From assembly GCA_945957075.1 (NCBI GenBank), contig CAMFJP010000024.1, forward strand, positions 1 to 12,818: a stretch of DNA of 12,818 nucleotides, read 5' to 3'. The stretch is from an uncultured Chlamydiae bacterium. Its GTDB lineage: Bacteria > Chlamydiota > Chlamydiia > Chlamydiales > Rhabdochlamydiaceae. Each line of letters starts with the position of its first letter. The first letter of the stretch is position 1. Made by a program: the position numbers and the translations under genes. Positions 6,663-12,818 of the stretch are shown here, piece by piece. The notes under the pieces are model-generated. The model did not search any database. It was not told the origin of the DNA and saw nothing but the letters and a program-made list of their open reading frames with translations.

Positions 6663-6917
6663 TTAAGAAGATTTTTGATTGCGTACCGCGTTATTAATTA
6701 CAGACATTACCTGGCTTACCAAGTTGGAAATGGAATCGCCAATTTGTGTTACCTGGCTCATTTGAAACTGGAGTAGCAAAAACTTGCCGGGTGTTGCAAA
6801 CGAAATGCGGCTTGCCACAACGCGTACAGCGGATACTACTTGGCTTTGTAGGGAGATGTACTTTTTGATTAAAGTTGCAAAAGTAATGGTGCCAGACCAC
6901 GGAGAATGCATGGACAT
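6663..6917 (-). CDS. sctF: T3S needle subunit SctF (CdsF)
   Basis: An 84-aa small helical protein, the same size as CdsF (CT666, about 83 aa). The C-terminal half has the chlamydial needle pattern: TPGKFLLLQFQMSQVTQIG, then SISNLVSQV.SVINNAVRNQK. The expected two-helix hairpin has a Pro-Gly turn at residues 43-44 rather than the P-S-(N/D)-P turn of Salmonella/Shigella needles. It is exported and polymerises into the needle. It starts at ATG 6917 with AGGAG eight bases upstream; a second in-frame ATG at 6911 is less well spaced. It contains no cysteine, although disulfide linkage of CdsF has been reported in Chlamydia. It is flanked by cdsE and sctG, its co-chaperones. Confidence 0.95.
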   Translation of the reverse strand: MSMHSPWSGTITFATLIKKYISLQSQVVSAVRVVASRISFATPGKFLLLQFQMSQVTQIGDSISNLVSQVMSVINNAVRNQKSS

Positions 6918-6929
6918 ATTCGAATACTC

Positions 6930-7166
6930 CTATTTTTTGTTGGATAGCCTAGAGAGCACTCTTTGTAGCGCCGTATACCCTTGTAACACAGCTCCAAGCT
7001 CATCTAATTCTTTTTGAGAGCCGCCAGCCTTTAGTAGGTTTTTAACCTCTTGTACTTTGCTCTCTATTTTTTTTACAATTTGGGATGCTTTATTGGGATC
7101 TGCCTTGAGCTCTTTTTCTAAGTCGAATTCAAAAAGGGCTCGCTTGCCTTTTTCTAAGCCGTACAT
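6930..7166 (-). CDS. cdsE: T3S needle co-chaperone CdsE (YscE-like)
   Basis: A 78-aa basic, helical protein in the position and size class of CdsE (CT665, about 83 aa). YscE-type proteins form a helical hairpin that pairs with YscG to keep the needle subunit monomeric. The sequence predicts an N-terminal strand or short helix (GLEKGKRALFEFDLEKEL), a helix at about 26-46, a Gly-Gly turn (48-49) and a second helix to the end. It starts at ATG 7166 with AGGAG nine bases upstream. A nearer-looking ATG at 7174 is out of frame. It is 12 bases before sctF, consistent with coordinated synthesis. Confidence 0.88.
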   Translation of the reverse strand: MYGLEKGKRALFEFDLEKELKADPNKASQIVKKIESKVQEVKNLLKAGGSQKELDELGAVLQGYTALQRVLSRLSNKK

Positions 7167-7183
7167 AGTGCCATTCTCCTCGT

Positions 7184-8893
7184 TTATTGCAGATTGTAGT
7201 TAATTTTAAATTTTAATCCATCTTTTTCGAGAAGGACTGTAGAGGGCTGAATTTGCGTGATCTCCATCCCATCTAAAGTATCGCCAACGCTAAAGATGCG
7301 CCCATTGATCACAACATAAAAACTTTCAGCATCTTTTTTTGAGTAGCCGGTAATCTGGTAGTTTGCGCTAAGATCAACGCGTGAAGTATCGCGTGTGGTT
7401 ACAACAACCAAATTATTGACAAGGCGAATGCCGGGTAAAGCTTTAAATTGTGATACGACATCGTTTAGGGAATGGCTATGATTACTATCAACCATGCCCG
7501 ATAAGACAAGTTCTCCGTTGCTTAGCTGAAAAGAGACGCCCCCAAATCCTTTTTCCATAAGAACGCCTTGGATTTGCATGGAAAGAGTGTTCTCTACAAC
7601 CACTTGATTGTCTAACCTGTCCATATAGGGAAAATTCATATTGATGTAATCGCTAAGCGCTGCAAGCTCTTCCATGGTTTGTAAATACCCACGGAGTACG
7701 AAACGGCCAGGAATTGTAGAGTAGACTGTGACTCCTTGCCACGCAGGTTGTGTCGACAAAAGGGCATTAATATTTTGCCATACGTATTCATCAATCACGA
7801 TGTTATCTTCAATGTTTGTGATAAATTGAAGATTATTGATGTGGTAGAGTAGTTCTTGTTTTTCTATAGGGGTGATGACGTGTCCTACAAGAAATAAATT
7901 TCCAGCCCCCTCCGTAAAACTAAACTGCACTCCTGCGTAGGGCGTTAGGGTTTTTTTGACCGTTTCGGTTTCGTGGTGGGGCTGTGTTGTTAGGGGCTGT
8001 GTTTTAAATAGAGCAAAAATGGCGACAAGTGCAAAAAGCAGACAAAACCCTCCAACCCCTGCAAGAACAAGGTGGCGTTTTGCGATGACAAGATTTCTCC
8101 AATCTTCCGGAGGCTTTTTAACTTCGATAATAGGCTCTTGGATTTCTTCCTCTTCTGCTGTGGAGAGAATGGGGGCCTGCGCAACTATAGTTTCTCTGGC
8201 AAGACTTGTATCAATAATCAATAGGTTTGTTGTTCCAAGAGAGATGACATCCTGAGATGCTAGGGGGTGTATATCTGATATAAGCGAGCCGTTAACAAGT
8301 ACGCCGTTGCGACTGCCAAGGTCTTCTATTGTAACCTCATCATCTTGGTTGACTGTGAGTTTTGCATGTTGCCTTGACACGCTAAGATCTTGAAAAACAA
8401 GATCGCATAGTGTGGGATCTTTCCCTAACAGGTAAGTGGAGTTTGGGCGCATGTGGAATTCAGCCCCGACATTTGGGCCTGCAACTACTTTTAAAAGCCA
8501 TCTTGTTCCTTCCACAGAGGGGGCAAATTGTATAGCAGCAAGATCTTCTGGGGTGTCAGCTTGGATGTTTTTTTCTTCATCCGGCCTTTCTGTAAAGCGA
8601 AAAAAGGTGTTGCCAATATGAAGAATGTCGCCCTCTTTTAGCAGCACGGTGTCTGTGATGATTTTGCCGTTTTGTGTGACGGGATTGACAGTGCTTAAAT
8701 TTTCTAGAAAGAATCCCTCTGCAGTTTTTCGTATAATGGCATGCTTTCTTGAGACCATCGGGTCCTCAAGAAGAATCATAGCCTCGTCCGGATCCCTTCC
8801 AAAGGACCACGATGTCCGTTTTTCGGGGCCCTCTTCCAGAGAAACCACAAGGCCAGCTAGCGGCCCCTCTTCGGCAATCAGATATCCAGTCAT
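7184..8893 (-). CDS. sctD: T3S inner-membrane ring protein SctD (CdsD), two FHA domains
   Basis: SctD forms the outer of the two inner-membrane rings. Two forkhead-associated domains precede one membrane segment. FHA1 is about residues 25-100 with GR (32-33), S..H (48-51) and NG (75-76). FHA2 is about 130-230 with GK (157-158), S..H (173-176) and SRNG (194-197). A single transmembrane helix lies at about 274-296, so the N-terminus is cytoplasmic. The periplasmic part (297-569) shows repeated alpha/beta ring-building modules; one has been called BON-like in Chlamydia. FHA domains bind phosphothreonine, and Chlamydia CdsD is reported as a substrate of the PknD kinase. At 569 aa it is much shorter than CT664 (about 829 aa); the linker between FHA2 and the membrane helix is only ~45 residues. 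ATG 8893 follows the chaperone stop by nine bases. Confidence 0.95.
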   Translation of the reverse strand: MTGYLIAEEGPLAGLVVSLEEGPEKRTSWSFGRDPDEAMILLEDPMVSRKHAIIRKTAEGFFLENLSTVNPVTQNGKIITDTVLLKEGDILHIGNTFFRFTERPDEEKNIQADTPEDLAAIQFAPSVEGTRWLLKVVAGPNVGAEFHMRPNSTYLLGKDPTLCDLVFQDLSVSRQHAKLTVNQDDEVTIEDLGSRNGVLVNGSLISDIHPLASQDVISLGTTNLLIIDTSLARETIVAQAPILSTAEEEEIQEPIIEVKKPPEDWRNLVIAKRHLVLAGVGGFCLLFALVAIFALFKTQPLTTQPHHETETVKKTLTPYAGVQFSFTEGAGNLFLVGHVITPIEKQELLYHINNLQFITNIEDNIVIDEYVWQNINALLSTQPAWQGVTVYSTIPGRFVLRGYLQTMEELAALSDYINMNFPYMDRLDNQVVVENTLSMQIQGVLMEKGFGGVSFQLSNGELVLSGMVDSNHSHSLNDVVSQFKALPGIRLVNNLVVVTTRDTSRVDLSANYQITGYSKKDAESFYVVINGRIFSVGDTLDGMEITQIQPSTVLLEKDGLKFKINYNLQ

Positions 8894-8902
8894 GAACTCT
8901 TT

Positions 8903-9289
8903 TTATCCTTTTTGATACGAGTCTACAATCTCTTTCCAGTAGGTTGCAAAATTGACAAAGTCTTCGATAGCATGTTTGAAGGCTTTGTAATTTAAGTCAT
9001 ACGGCACAAGCTGAAAGAGTGTCAAGCATTTCTCTTGTTCGTCCATAGAGATGACACTCCCATTTGTTCCCTGCCCTAAAAAATTTGCGCGCATCAGTTG
9101 TGTAAATAGTTCTTCTTTATTTTGCGCAGGGCAAGCTCCAAGAGGTGCTGTAATGGTAAATCCAGGATCGTGAGCGTGCAAAGAAAGTGGGGTGCCAGGC
9201 GTTAATATCAGTTCTTTGTGCGCCCCTTTTGATTCAATTGCGGGGAGAGAAAACTCTTCAGTAAGCTGATTCAATAGTCTATCTAACAT
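8903..9289 (-). CDS. Class I T3S chaperone, CT663-like
   Basis: A 128-aa acidic protein with the alpha-beta fold expected of CesT/SycE-family chaperones: an N-terminal helix (LLNQLTEEFSLP), strands (KELILTPGTPLSLH, FTITAPLGACP), a central helix with the family-type NKEELFTQLMRANFLGQGT, strands (GSVISMDEQEKCLTLFQLVP) and a C-terminal helix. It is the first gene of the minus-strand operon and sits where CT663 sits relative to cdsD. CT663 has been reported both as T3S chaperone-like and as a regulator binding RNA polymerase beta and the primary sigma factor, so the cargo or regulatory role here is open. The upstream ribosome binding site is weak (AGAATAGAAT). Confidence 0.88.
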   Translation of the reverse strand: MLDRLLNQLTEEFSLPAIESKGAHKELILTPGTPLSLHAHDPGFTITAPLGACPAQNKEELFTQLMRANFLGQGTNGSVISMDEQEKCLTLFQLVPYDLNYKAFKHAIEDFVNFATYWKEIVDSYQKG

Positions 9290-9380
9290 GATTCTATTCT
9301 ACTTTTTTGCTTGTTTAACTCAACCATCAACTTTGTAAAATATTCGCTATGTTTTAGTATGACGAAAAAAGGGGGATAGT
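9290..9380. promoter_or_regulatory. Divergent promoter region between T3S operon and 146-aa gene
   Basis: This 91-base region separates two divergent genes, so both promoters must be here. For the minus operon a candidate is TTTACA (9339-9334), 16 bases, TAAACA (9317-9312). For the plus gene a candidate is TTGTTT (9311-9316), 19 bases, TAAAAT (9336-9341), with GGGGGA before ATG 9381. All boxes are imperfect and the two promoters overlap, which could allow co-regulation. The boxes are inferred by eye. Confidence 0.4.
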
Positions 9381-9821
9381 ATGGACAAAGAGTTTCAACG
9401 TTTATTGGATCTATTTTCTTTATCGCAAGAGGGTAAACATGTTGATGTGAATGAGGTTCTAAAAGAGGCTGTTGTTTTTTTTGATCATTTAAAGGACGTA
9501 TTTAAAACAGGCTCTGATGAAGATAAAAAAGAGATGGTCGGGGTTATGAATACAATGTATAGCAAGTTGCTCGCAGAGTCAGATAGCTTAGTTGCCCGCT
9601 CTGGTCTGACACAAGAGCAAATGGAGCAGTATTGTGAAAATCCGCAAAACTTTTCTAAGGAGCAATGGGAAATGATTGGCGAGGCGAGAAAAAAAATGCT
9701 CGATTCTGGATTTGAGATTAGTCGCTATCTTCAAGGGAAAGGGGATGCTCCTTCTAAGAATAAGGATGCTCCGAAAAGGTCTTCAGGCGCCTCTCGTCGG
9801 GATAAGTGGATGCGTTCATAA
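9381..9821 (+). CDS. Conserved helical hypothetical protein next to T3S genes
   Basis: A 146-aa soluble protein with no signal peptide or membrane segment. It has helices at about 1-15, 24-42 and 45-75, an EQWEMIGEARKKM block at about 94-106, and a short Lys/Ser/Asp-rich linker ending in a basic RRDKWMRS tail. It starts at ATG 9381 with a strong GGGGGA six bases upstream. Position between the T3S apparatus operon and translocator-type genes suggests a T3S accessory role. In Chlamydia a small unassigned protein of similar size (CT577) sits with the copB/copD translocators and chaperone, so this could be its counterpart, but that is based on position and size, not on an alignment. The long C-terminal basic tail could bind nucleic acid or an acidic partner. 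Confidence 0.8.
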   Translation: MDKEFQRLLDLFSLSQEGKHVDVNEVLKEAVVFFDHLKDVFKTGSDEDKKEMVGVMNTMYSKLLAESDSLVARSGLTQEQMEQYCENPQNFSKEQWEMIGEARKKMLDSGFEISRYLQGKGDAPSKNKDAPKRSSGASRRDKWMRS

Positions 9822-9850
9822 GCTTCTTATTTCTTAATATTTCTATCATT

Positions 9851-9907
9851 TTGTCTATCAATACCTTACAGAATTATATTGAAAAATTAATTATTATATT
9901 ATAAAAT
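9851..9907 (+). promoter_or_regulatory. Candidate tandem promoters for translocator-type operon
   Basis: The 132-base AT-rich gap (9822-9953) holds two sigma70-like candidates. The first is TTGTCT (9851-9856), 18 bases, TATATT (9875-9880). The second and better is TTGAAA (9879-9884), 17 bases, TAAAAT (9902-9907). Transcription from the second would give a leader of about 40 bases before ATG 9954, with AAGGT nine bases before the start. AT-rich DNA makes chance matches likely, so use is uncertain. A short ATAAG/CTTAT hairpin just after the upstream stop is too weak to call a terminator. Confidence 0.45.
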
Positions 9908-9953
9908 AATAGTTAAGGAAGATTATAGATTATAACAATAAGGTATTAAAAGT

Positions 9954-10673
9954 ATGACAAGTCCAATAGTTCAAGATCCGAATGATGATTTTAATAGAGA
10001 CTACAATAAGTATATTCAGGATAAGAAGCTTTATGGGGACGATCTTACAGAGCTTCAAAATGCCTGTGCGGCTCTAAAGGCAATTAAAGATGCTGGAGCC
10101 AGGTTGATGTATGTGGTAACAGTGCTTTTCCCGGCTCTAATGAAGACAAGGGAAGCAAATATTGGGATGCTCAGTGACGGCATGAACGTTAATACGGACA
10201 TGCGTAACGAGATGGCGAAAGCTCAAGATGCCATAAATGATATGAAGGGGAAAACGACAGATCAAGCAGCTGCAGATGCTAAACAGTTTGTTGATGCTAT
10301 CACTAATTTGCAGGTGATGGTTCAGAAGTCTTCAGATGCTGGCATTATCGATGCGCAAAGTGCATCTACTTTGAACAACGCAATAAAGGGTATTACGGAT
10401 CAATTTCCTGATGGGCTCGATCCAGGGGATGTTTCGACGCTTGTGCCCATATGGTGGGGGAGTACGACTTCGATGCCTCAAATTAAGAATATTTTTAACG
10501 GTTTTCAGGGTGTGAACCAGACAGTGAGTGCGCTTTCGACGTCAACGGGAACGCAGTTTTCTTTTTACACGAACCAGTATAACCAGGTTTTGAACCTGTA
10601 TAACACCGGATTTATGAAGCCGATTAACCAGCAGGAAAGTGCGATCATACAGAATACATCAAGGTCTGGTTAA
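9954..10673 (+). CDS. Hydrophilic secreted T3S protein, possible EspA/SseB-type tip or filament subunit
   Basis: A 239-aa protein, first of a four-gene operon that includes a pore-forming translocator. It has no signal peptide. It opens with a hydrophilic stretch, then a helix with a hydrophobic face (ARLMYVVTVLFPALM, about 49-63), a long Ala/Asp/Gln-rich helical centre (64-145), a Pro/Gly/Trp-containing middle (P.GLDPGD, WWG), and a C-terminal helix around 197-220. The N-terminal helix plus a C-terminal polymerisation-type helix, and position ahead of an SctE-like gene, resemble espA (before espD) and sseB (before sseC). Similarity is of layout only; I could not align it convincingly. It could equally be a lineage-specific substrate. 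No Cys after residue 28. Confidence 0.75.
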   Translation: MTSPIVQDPNDDFNRDYNKYIQDKKLYGDDLTELQNACAALKAIKDAGARLMYVVTVLFPALMKTREANIGMLSDGMNVNTDMRNEMAKAQDAINDMKGKTTDQAAADAKQFVDAITNLQVMVQKSSDAGIIDAQSASTLNNAIKGITDQFPDGLDPGDVSTLVPIWWGSTTSMPQIKNIFNGFQGVNQTVSALSTSTGTQFSFYTNQYNQVLNLYNTGFMKPINQQESAIIQNTSRSG

Positions 10674-10701
10674 TCATTAAAAAAATAAGGAGATTTTAGG
10701 T

Positions 10702-11097
10702 ATGGCAGAGGTAAATTTTATGATGGCCATGATTAATGCCGTCGATAGATCGCAGATGTCACTTTCTGGGATGCAGGCTATAGATGGCCAAAGTACGATT
10801 GCGGCTGCAGAGGTTGAGAAAGAGATTTCGGATGAGTGGAACGGCCCAAACGGGACCTTAGCACAAGATGCGAAGGCTGTCGCAAACGCAAAATCAGACA
10901 ACGACAGAGCGGCAGCGCAGGCAAAGTTTCAGGAGGATAGCGCCCGGGCACAGTCAGAGATTAGTACGGGGGATGGGCTGACTCAGCAGGAGCAGAACTT
11001 ATCGAGTATGGATAGTTCTAACTTGCAGAAGATCGTAGAGTGTGCAACGGCTGTGAACAGTATTGGGTCGACGCTGGCGTCTGCTCTTGCATCTTAA
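10702..11097 (+). CDS. Small Ala/Ser-rich helical protein of the translocator operon
   Basis: A 131-aa acidic protein with no hydrophobic membrane helix and no recognised domain. It starts at ATG 10702 with AAGGAG nine bases upstream, 28 bases after the previous stop. Met-rich N-terminus (NFMMAMINAV), a helical centre rich in Ala, Glu, Gln and Asp, and a C-terminal helix NLQKIVECATAVNSIG followed by an Ala/Leu/Ser tail. A composition rich in Ala, Ser and Gln with amphipathic helices is typical of exported T3S filament, tip or rod proteins, but also of their chaperones. Not recognised; an exported or co-secreted partner of the neighbouring proteins is the best inference. Confidence 0.75.
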   Translation: MAEVNFMMAMINAVDRSQMSLSGMQAIDGQSTIAAAEVEKEISDEWNGPNGTLAQDAKAVANAKSDNDRAAAQAKFQEDSARAQSEISTGDGLTQQEQNLSSMDSSNLQKIVECATAVNSIGSTLASALAS

Positions 11098-11122
11098 GTG
11101 TTTATAAAAAATTAGAGGTGTT

Positions 11123-12262
11123 ATGACAGTAGCTATAAATAGTTTGTCTCAAAGTCCGAGTGTTCCGACAGGGAGCTTGCAATCTCCAGCTGTAATGGTT
11201 GAGATGGCGAGAATGCTTGGTTCTTTGCAGGTAGATCTTGCTAAAGCTTTTGCGCAGAAGGCAGAGATGGAAGAGCAGATGAGCCGAGCGCAGGTTGATG
11301 CCGCACAGAAAAATTATGACGATGTACTTAAGAAAATTCAAGAGGCAAGTCAGCAAGAGCACCATAGAAGTTTTTGGCAGAGATTTGTGAAGGTGATTGA
11401 AGTTGCTGTGACAGTTGTTGCGGGTGTGATTGCGCTATCTTCTGGTGTTGGGGCCTTTGCGATGTTTGGGATTACAACAGCGCTTGTAGCTTTTGCAGAG
11501 AGTCCAGCAATGGATCCTATTAAGAAGGGTCTTTCCCAGGTTTTCCAAGATATGGGACTTCCAAAGTCTGTTGCGGATATTGTCGTGAGCGTTGTGATTA
11601 CAGCTGCAGTTGTTGCAGCGTCTGTCGCATGTGGAAAGGCGTGTTCTGCTGGAATCGAGATGTATAACGCTGGTAAAGTCGCTGTTGAAGATGCGTCTGA
11701 GACTGTAGCTGAATCGGCCGGAACATCTGCAAGTAGCGTACCGACTGGAAAGGTTGCAACTATTGCAGCGGCCCAGATGGTAATGAGTGAGAATTTGGCG
11801 CAGGAGATTGTGGCAGCACTTCCGATTAAAGGTCAGCTTGCCAAGGAAATTACAGCGATTATTGCAACAGTGATTCAAGATATACTTTGCGCTTTTGCGA
11901 TGGCTAAGGGTGGCAATATGGGTAATGGGGGCGCTGTCCCAGGATTTGTAGCTAAGCTGCCGAGCATGTCTTCTCTTGTTAAGGGAGAGATGGTGCTTCA
12001 GGCTTTGAGTCTTGTTCCTCAGGGGATAACAGCGTACACGTATGGAAAACAGGCAAGTATTTTAGGTGATCTTGCAGATGCAAGCTCTTCAAGCGAGCTT
12101 ATTCATGGGATGATGTCTATGATTTCTGTAGATCAAAAATCCTCGGCACGCTTTGAAAAGGGTGTGTGGGGTGGATTCCAGGATGAGAATGCCCGCTGTG
12201 GTGGTGATCTTTTCCGAGGCGACGCTGCCTTTGCAGATGTCCTAGCCCATAGAGCGGTTTAA
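11123..12262 (+). CDS. sctE: Hydrophobic T3S translocator SctE-type (CopB/YopB/EspD-like)
   Basis: Major translocators of this class insert into the host membrane with a minor partner to form the pore at the needle tip. The 379-aa protein has an exposed N-terminus, a coiled coil at about 35-80 (EMEEQMSRAQ...), then WQRFVKVIEVAV leading into a long hydrophobic helical hairpin at about 90-125, and a second hydrophobic segment at about 150-170 (IVVSVVITAAVVAASVA). Helical, small-residue-rich sequence follows, with a Cys in the last 25 residues. The coiled-coil-then-two-hydrophobic-segments layout is that of IpaB/SipB/YopB/EspD; the length matches EspD (about 380 aa) better than Chlamydia CopB (about 489 aa). 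It starts at ATG 11123 with AGAGGTG upstream, 25 bases after the previous gene. Its LcrH-type chaperone is not in the window. Confidence 0.75.
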   Translation: MTVAINSLSQSPSVPTGSLQSPAVMVEMARMLGSLQVDLAKAFAQKAEMEEQMSRAQVDAAQKNYDDVLKKIQEASQQEHHRSFWQRFVKVIEVAVTVVAGVIALSSGVGAFAMFGITTALVAFAESPAMDPIKKGLSQVFQDMGLPKSVADIVVSVVITAAVVAASVACGKACSAGIEMYNAGKVAVEDASETVAESAGTSASSVPTGKVATIAAAQMVMSENLAQEIVAALPIKGQLAKEITAIIATVIQDILCAFAMAKGGNMGNGGAVPGFVAKLPSMSSLVKGEMVLQALSLVPQGITAYTYGKQASILGDLADASSSSELIHGMMSMISVDQKSSARFEKGVWGGFQDENARCGGDLFRGDAAFADVLAHRAV

Positions 12263-12295
12263 TAAATTAATAATTATAAAAAGGAATAAAAATAT

Positions 12296-12818
12296 ATGAC
12301 ACAACCTCAAGTTATGCCAAGCGTTTCAGCTCCAGCTTTTGCCCAAATCAGTGCAGGTCCCGGGGCGATCGTCAGTTTAATTATGAGTGAGGTGATGGAC
12401 TTATACCGAGAGCTGATGCATAGATTCCAAGACTTTACATCAAGACAGATTGAGATGGAGAACAATGCTTCGATTGCAACCGCGACAGCTGCAAGGGAAA
12501 GTGGTCTTGCGGATGCCAATAGTATGTGGGCGCAGATGGGCGGCTCTCTTGCCAACATTTTGGCAACCGGGTGCCAGATTGTAGGAACACATGTGATGAC
12601 AAAGCCTTTAACTCAAGAGTTAACTCAAGAGCAGACGCGTCTTAATGGATTAAAGCCCATGGCAAGCACATTAGCGCGTGAGTTTGTATCTCCAACGCAG
12701 ACAGCGGATCGCTTTGTTGGCAATAGCCAGATGGTAGAAGAACATACGCCTGTTGCAGTGCGTAAACGTGAGTGGGAGATGGGGGTAAGACAGCCAGGTC
12801 CTACGAATGATCTAGACC
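12296..12818 (+). CDS. Probable second translocator or operon partner (SctB position), 3'-partial
   Basis: The frame runs from ATG 12296 (AAGGA upstream, 33 bases after the SctE-type gene) to the window edge without a stop; 174 residues are visible. It has a Pro/Ala/Ser-rich N-terminus (1-25), a helical MELYREL-type region (about 28-75, AIVSLIMSEVMDLYREL), a mildly hydrophobic stretch at about 80-99 (MGGSLANILATGCQIVG) and a polar repeat-containing part (LTQELTQEQ). SctB minor translocators follow SctE in many operons and have one moderate hydrophobic segment, which fits, but the hydrophobic segment here is weak and no family motif is certain. Confidence 0.7.
   Translation, partial: MTQPQVMPSVSAPAFAQISAGPGAIVSLIMSEVMDLYRELMHRFQDFTSRQIEMENNASIATATAARESGLADANSMWAQMGGSLANILATGCQIVGTHVMTKPLTQELTQEQTRLNGLKPMASTLAREFVSPTQTADRFVGNSQMVEEHTPVAVRKREWEMGVRQPGPTNDLD
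12608..12631 (+). repeat. 12-bp tandem direct repeat in coding sequence
   Basis: TTAACTCAAGAG occurs twice back to back (12608-12619 and 12620-12631), encoding Leu-Thr-Gln-Glu twice in the partial operon-end gene. A perfect in-frame duplication, probably recent. Confidence 0.85.

Noticed and set aside
9822..9850. Hairpin ATAAG-CTT-CTTAT after the 146-aa gene as terminator
   Set aside because: A five-base AT-rich stem with a three-base loop and no clean T-run is too weak to support a terminator.
11435..11878. Minus-strand 147-residue Cys/Asn/Arg-rich frame opposite the translocator gene
   Set aside because: Composition is typical of the reverse complement of Ala/Val/Thr-rich coding DNA; no start context.
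1..12818. CRISPR array, tRNA, rRNA or insertion sequence
   Set aside because: No regularly spaced repeats, no cloverleaf or rRNA motifs, no transposase frame and no terminal inverted repeats were seen.

Overview
This window is a type III secretion (T3S) locus from a member of the phylum Chlamydiota. It most likely comes from a lineage outside the Chlamydiaceae, such as the Parachlamydiales-type environmental chlamydiae. The main reason is gene order: the minus-strand genes from 9289 down to 951 follow the C. trachomatis block CT663 to CT672 (chaperone, CdsD, CdsE, CdsF, CdsG, CT668, CdsN, CdsO, CdsP, CdsQ), with family-specific features such as an FHA-domain SctD. Several things differ from Chlamydia: a second CdsP/SctP-like gene, a shorter SctD, no kinase or secretin gene directly after sctQ, and a translocator-type operon directly beside the apparatus genes. 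These family assignments come from recalled sequences and gene order; no database search was run.

Layout. At 1-894 (+) lies a TPR-like helical repeat gene that is open to the left edge and converges on the T3S operon. At 951-9289 (-) is one tightly packed operon, read right to left: class I chaperone (CT663-like), sctD (two FHA domains, one membrane segment, periplasmic ring modules), cdsE and cdsG (needle co-chaperones) on either side of the needle gene sctF, a CT668-like protein whose C-terminus looks like an inner-rod SctI, sctN (ATPase), sctO (stalk), two tandem sctP-like ruler genes, and sctQ (C-ring). Most junctions are 1-4 base overlaps or gaps under 20 bases, so the genes are probably translationally coupled.

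From a 91-base divergent intergenic region, the right part (9381 to the end, +) starts with a 146-aa helical protein. After a second AT-rich promoter region come four closely spaced genes: a 239-aa hydrophilic protein with EspA/SseB-like layout, a 131-aa small helical protein, a 379-aa SctE-type (YopB/IpaB/EspD) pore translocator with coiled coil and hydrophobic segments, and a partial gene in the position of the second translocator (SctB). The arrangement resembles the espA-espD-espB and sseB-sseC-sseD order of SPI-2/LEE-type systems.

Together the genes would encode the export ATPase complex and C-ring, the inner-membrane ring, the needle and its chaperones, needle length control, and the tip/pore that touches the host membrane. 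The points most worth a second look are the duplicated ruler gene with slippage-prone homopolymers, the candidate inner-rod protein, a well-placed internal start in sctQ, and the translocator operon with a possible filament or tip subunit.
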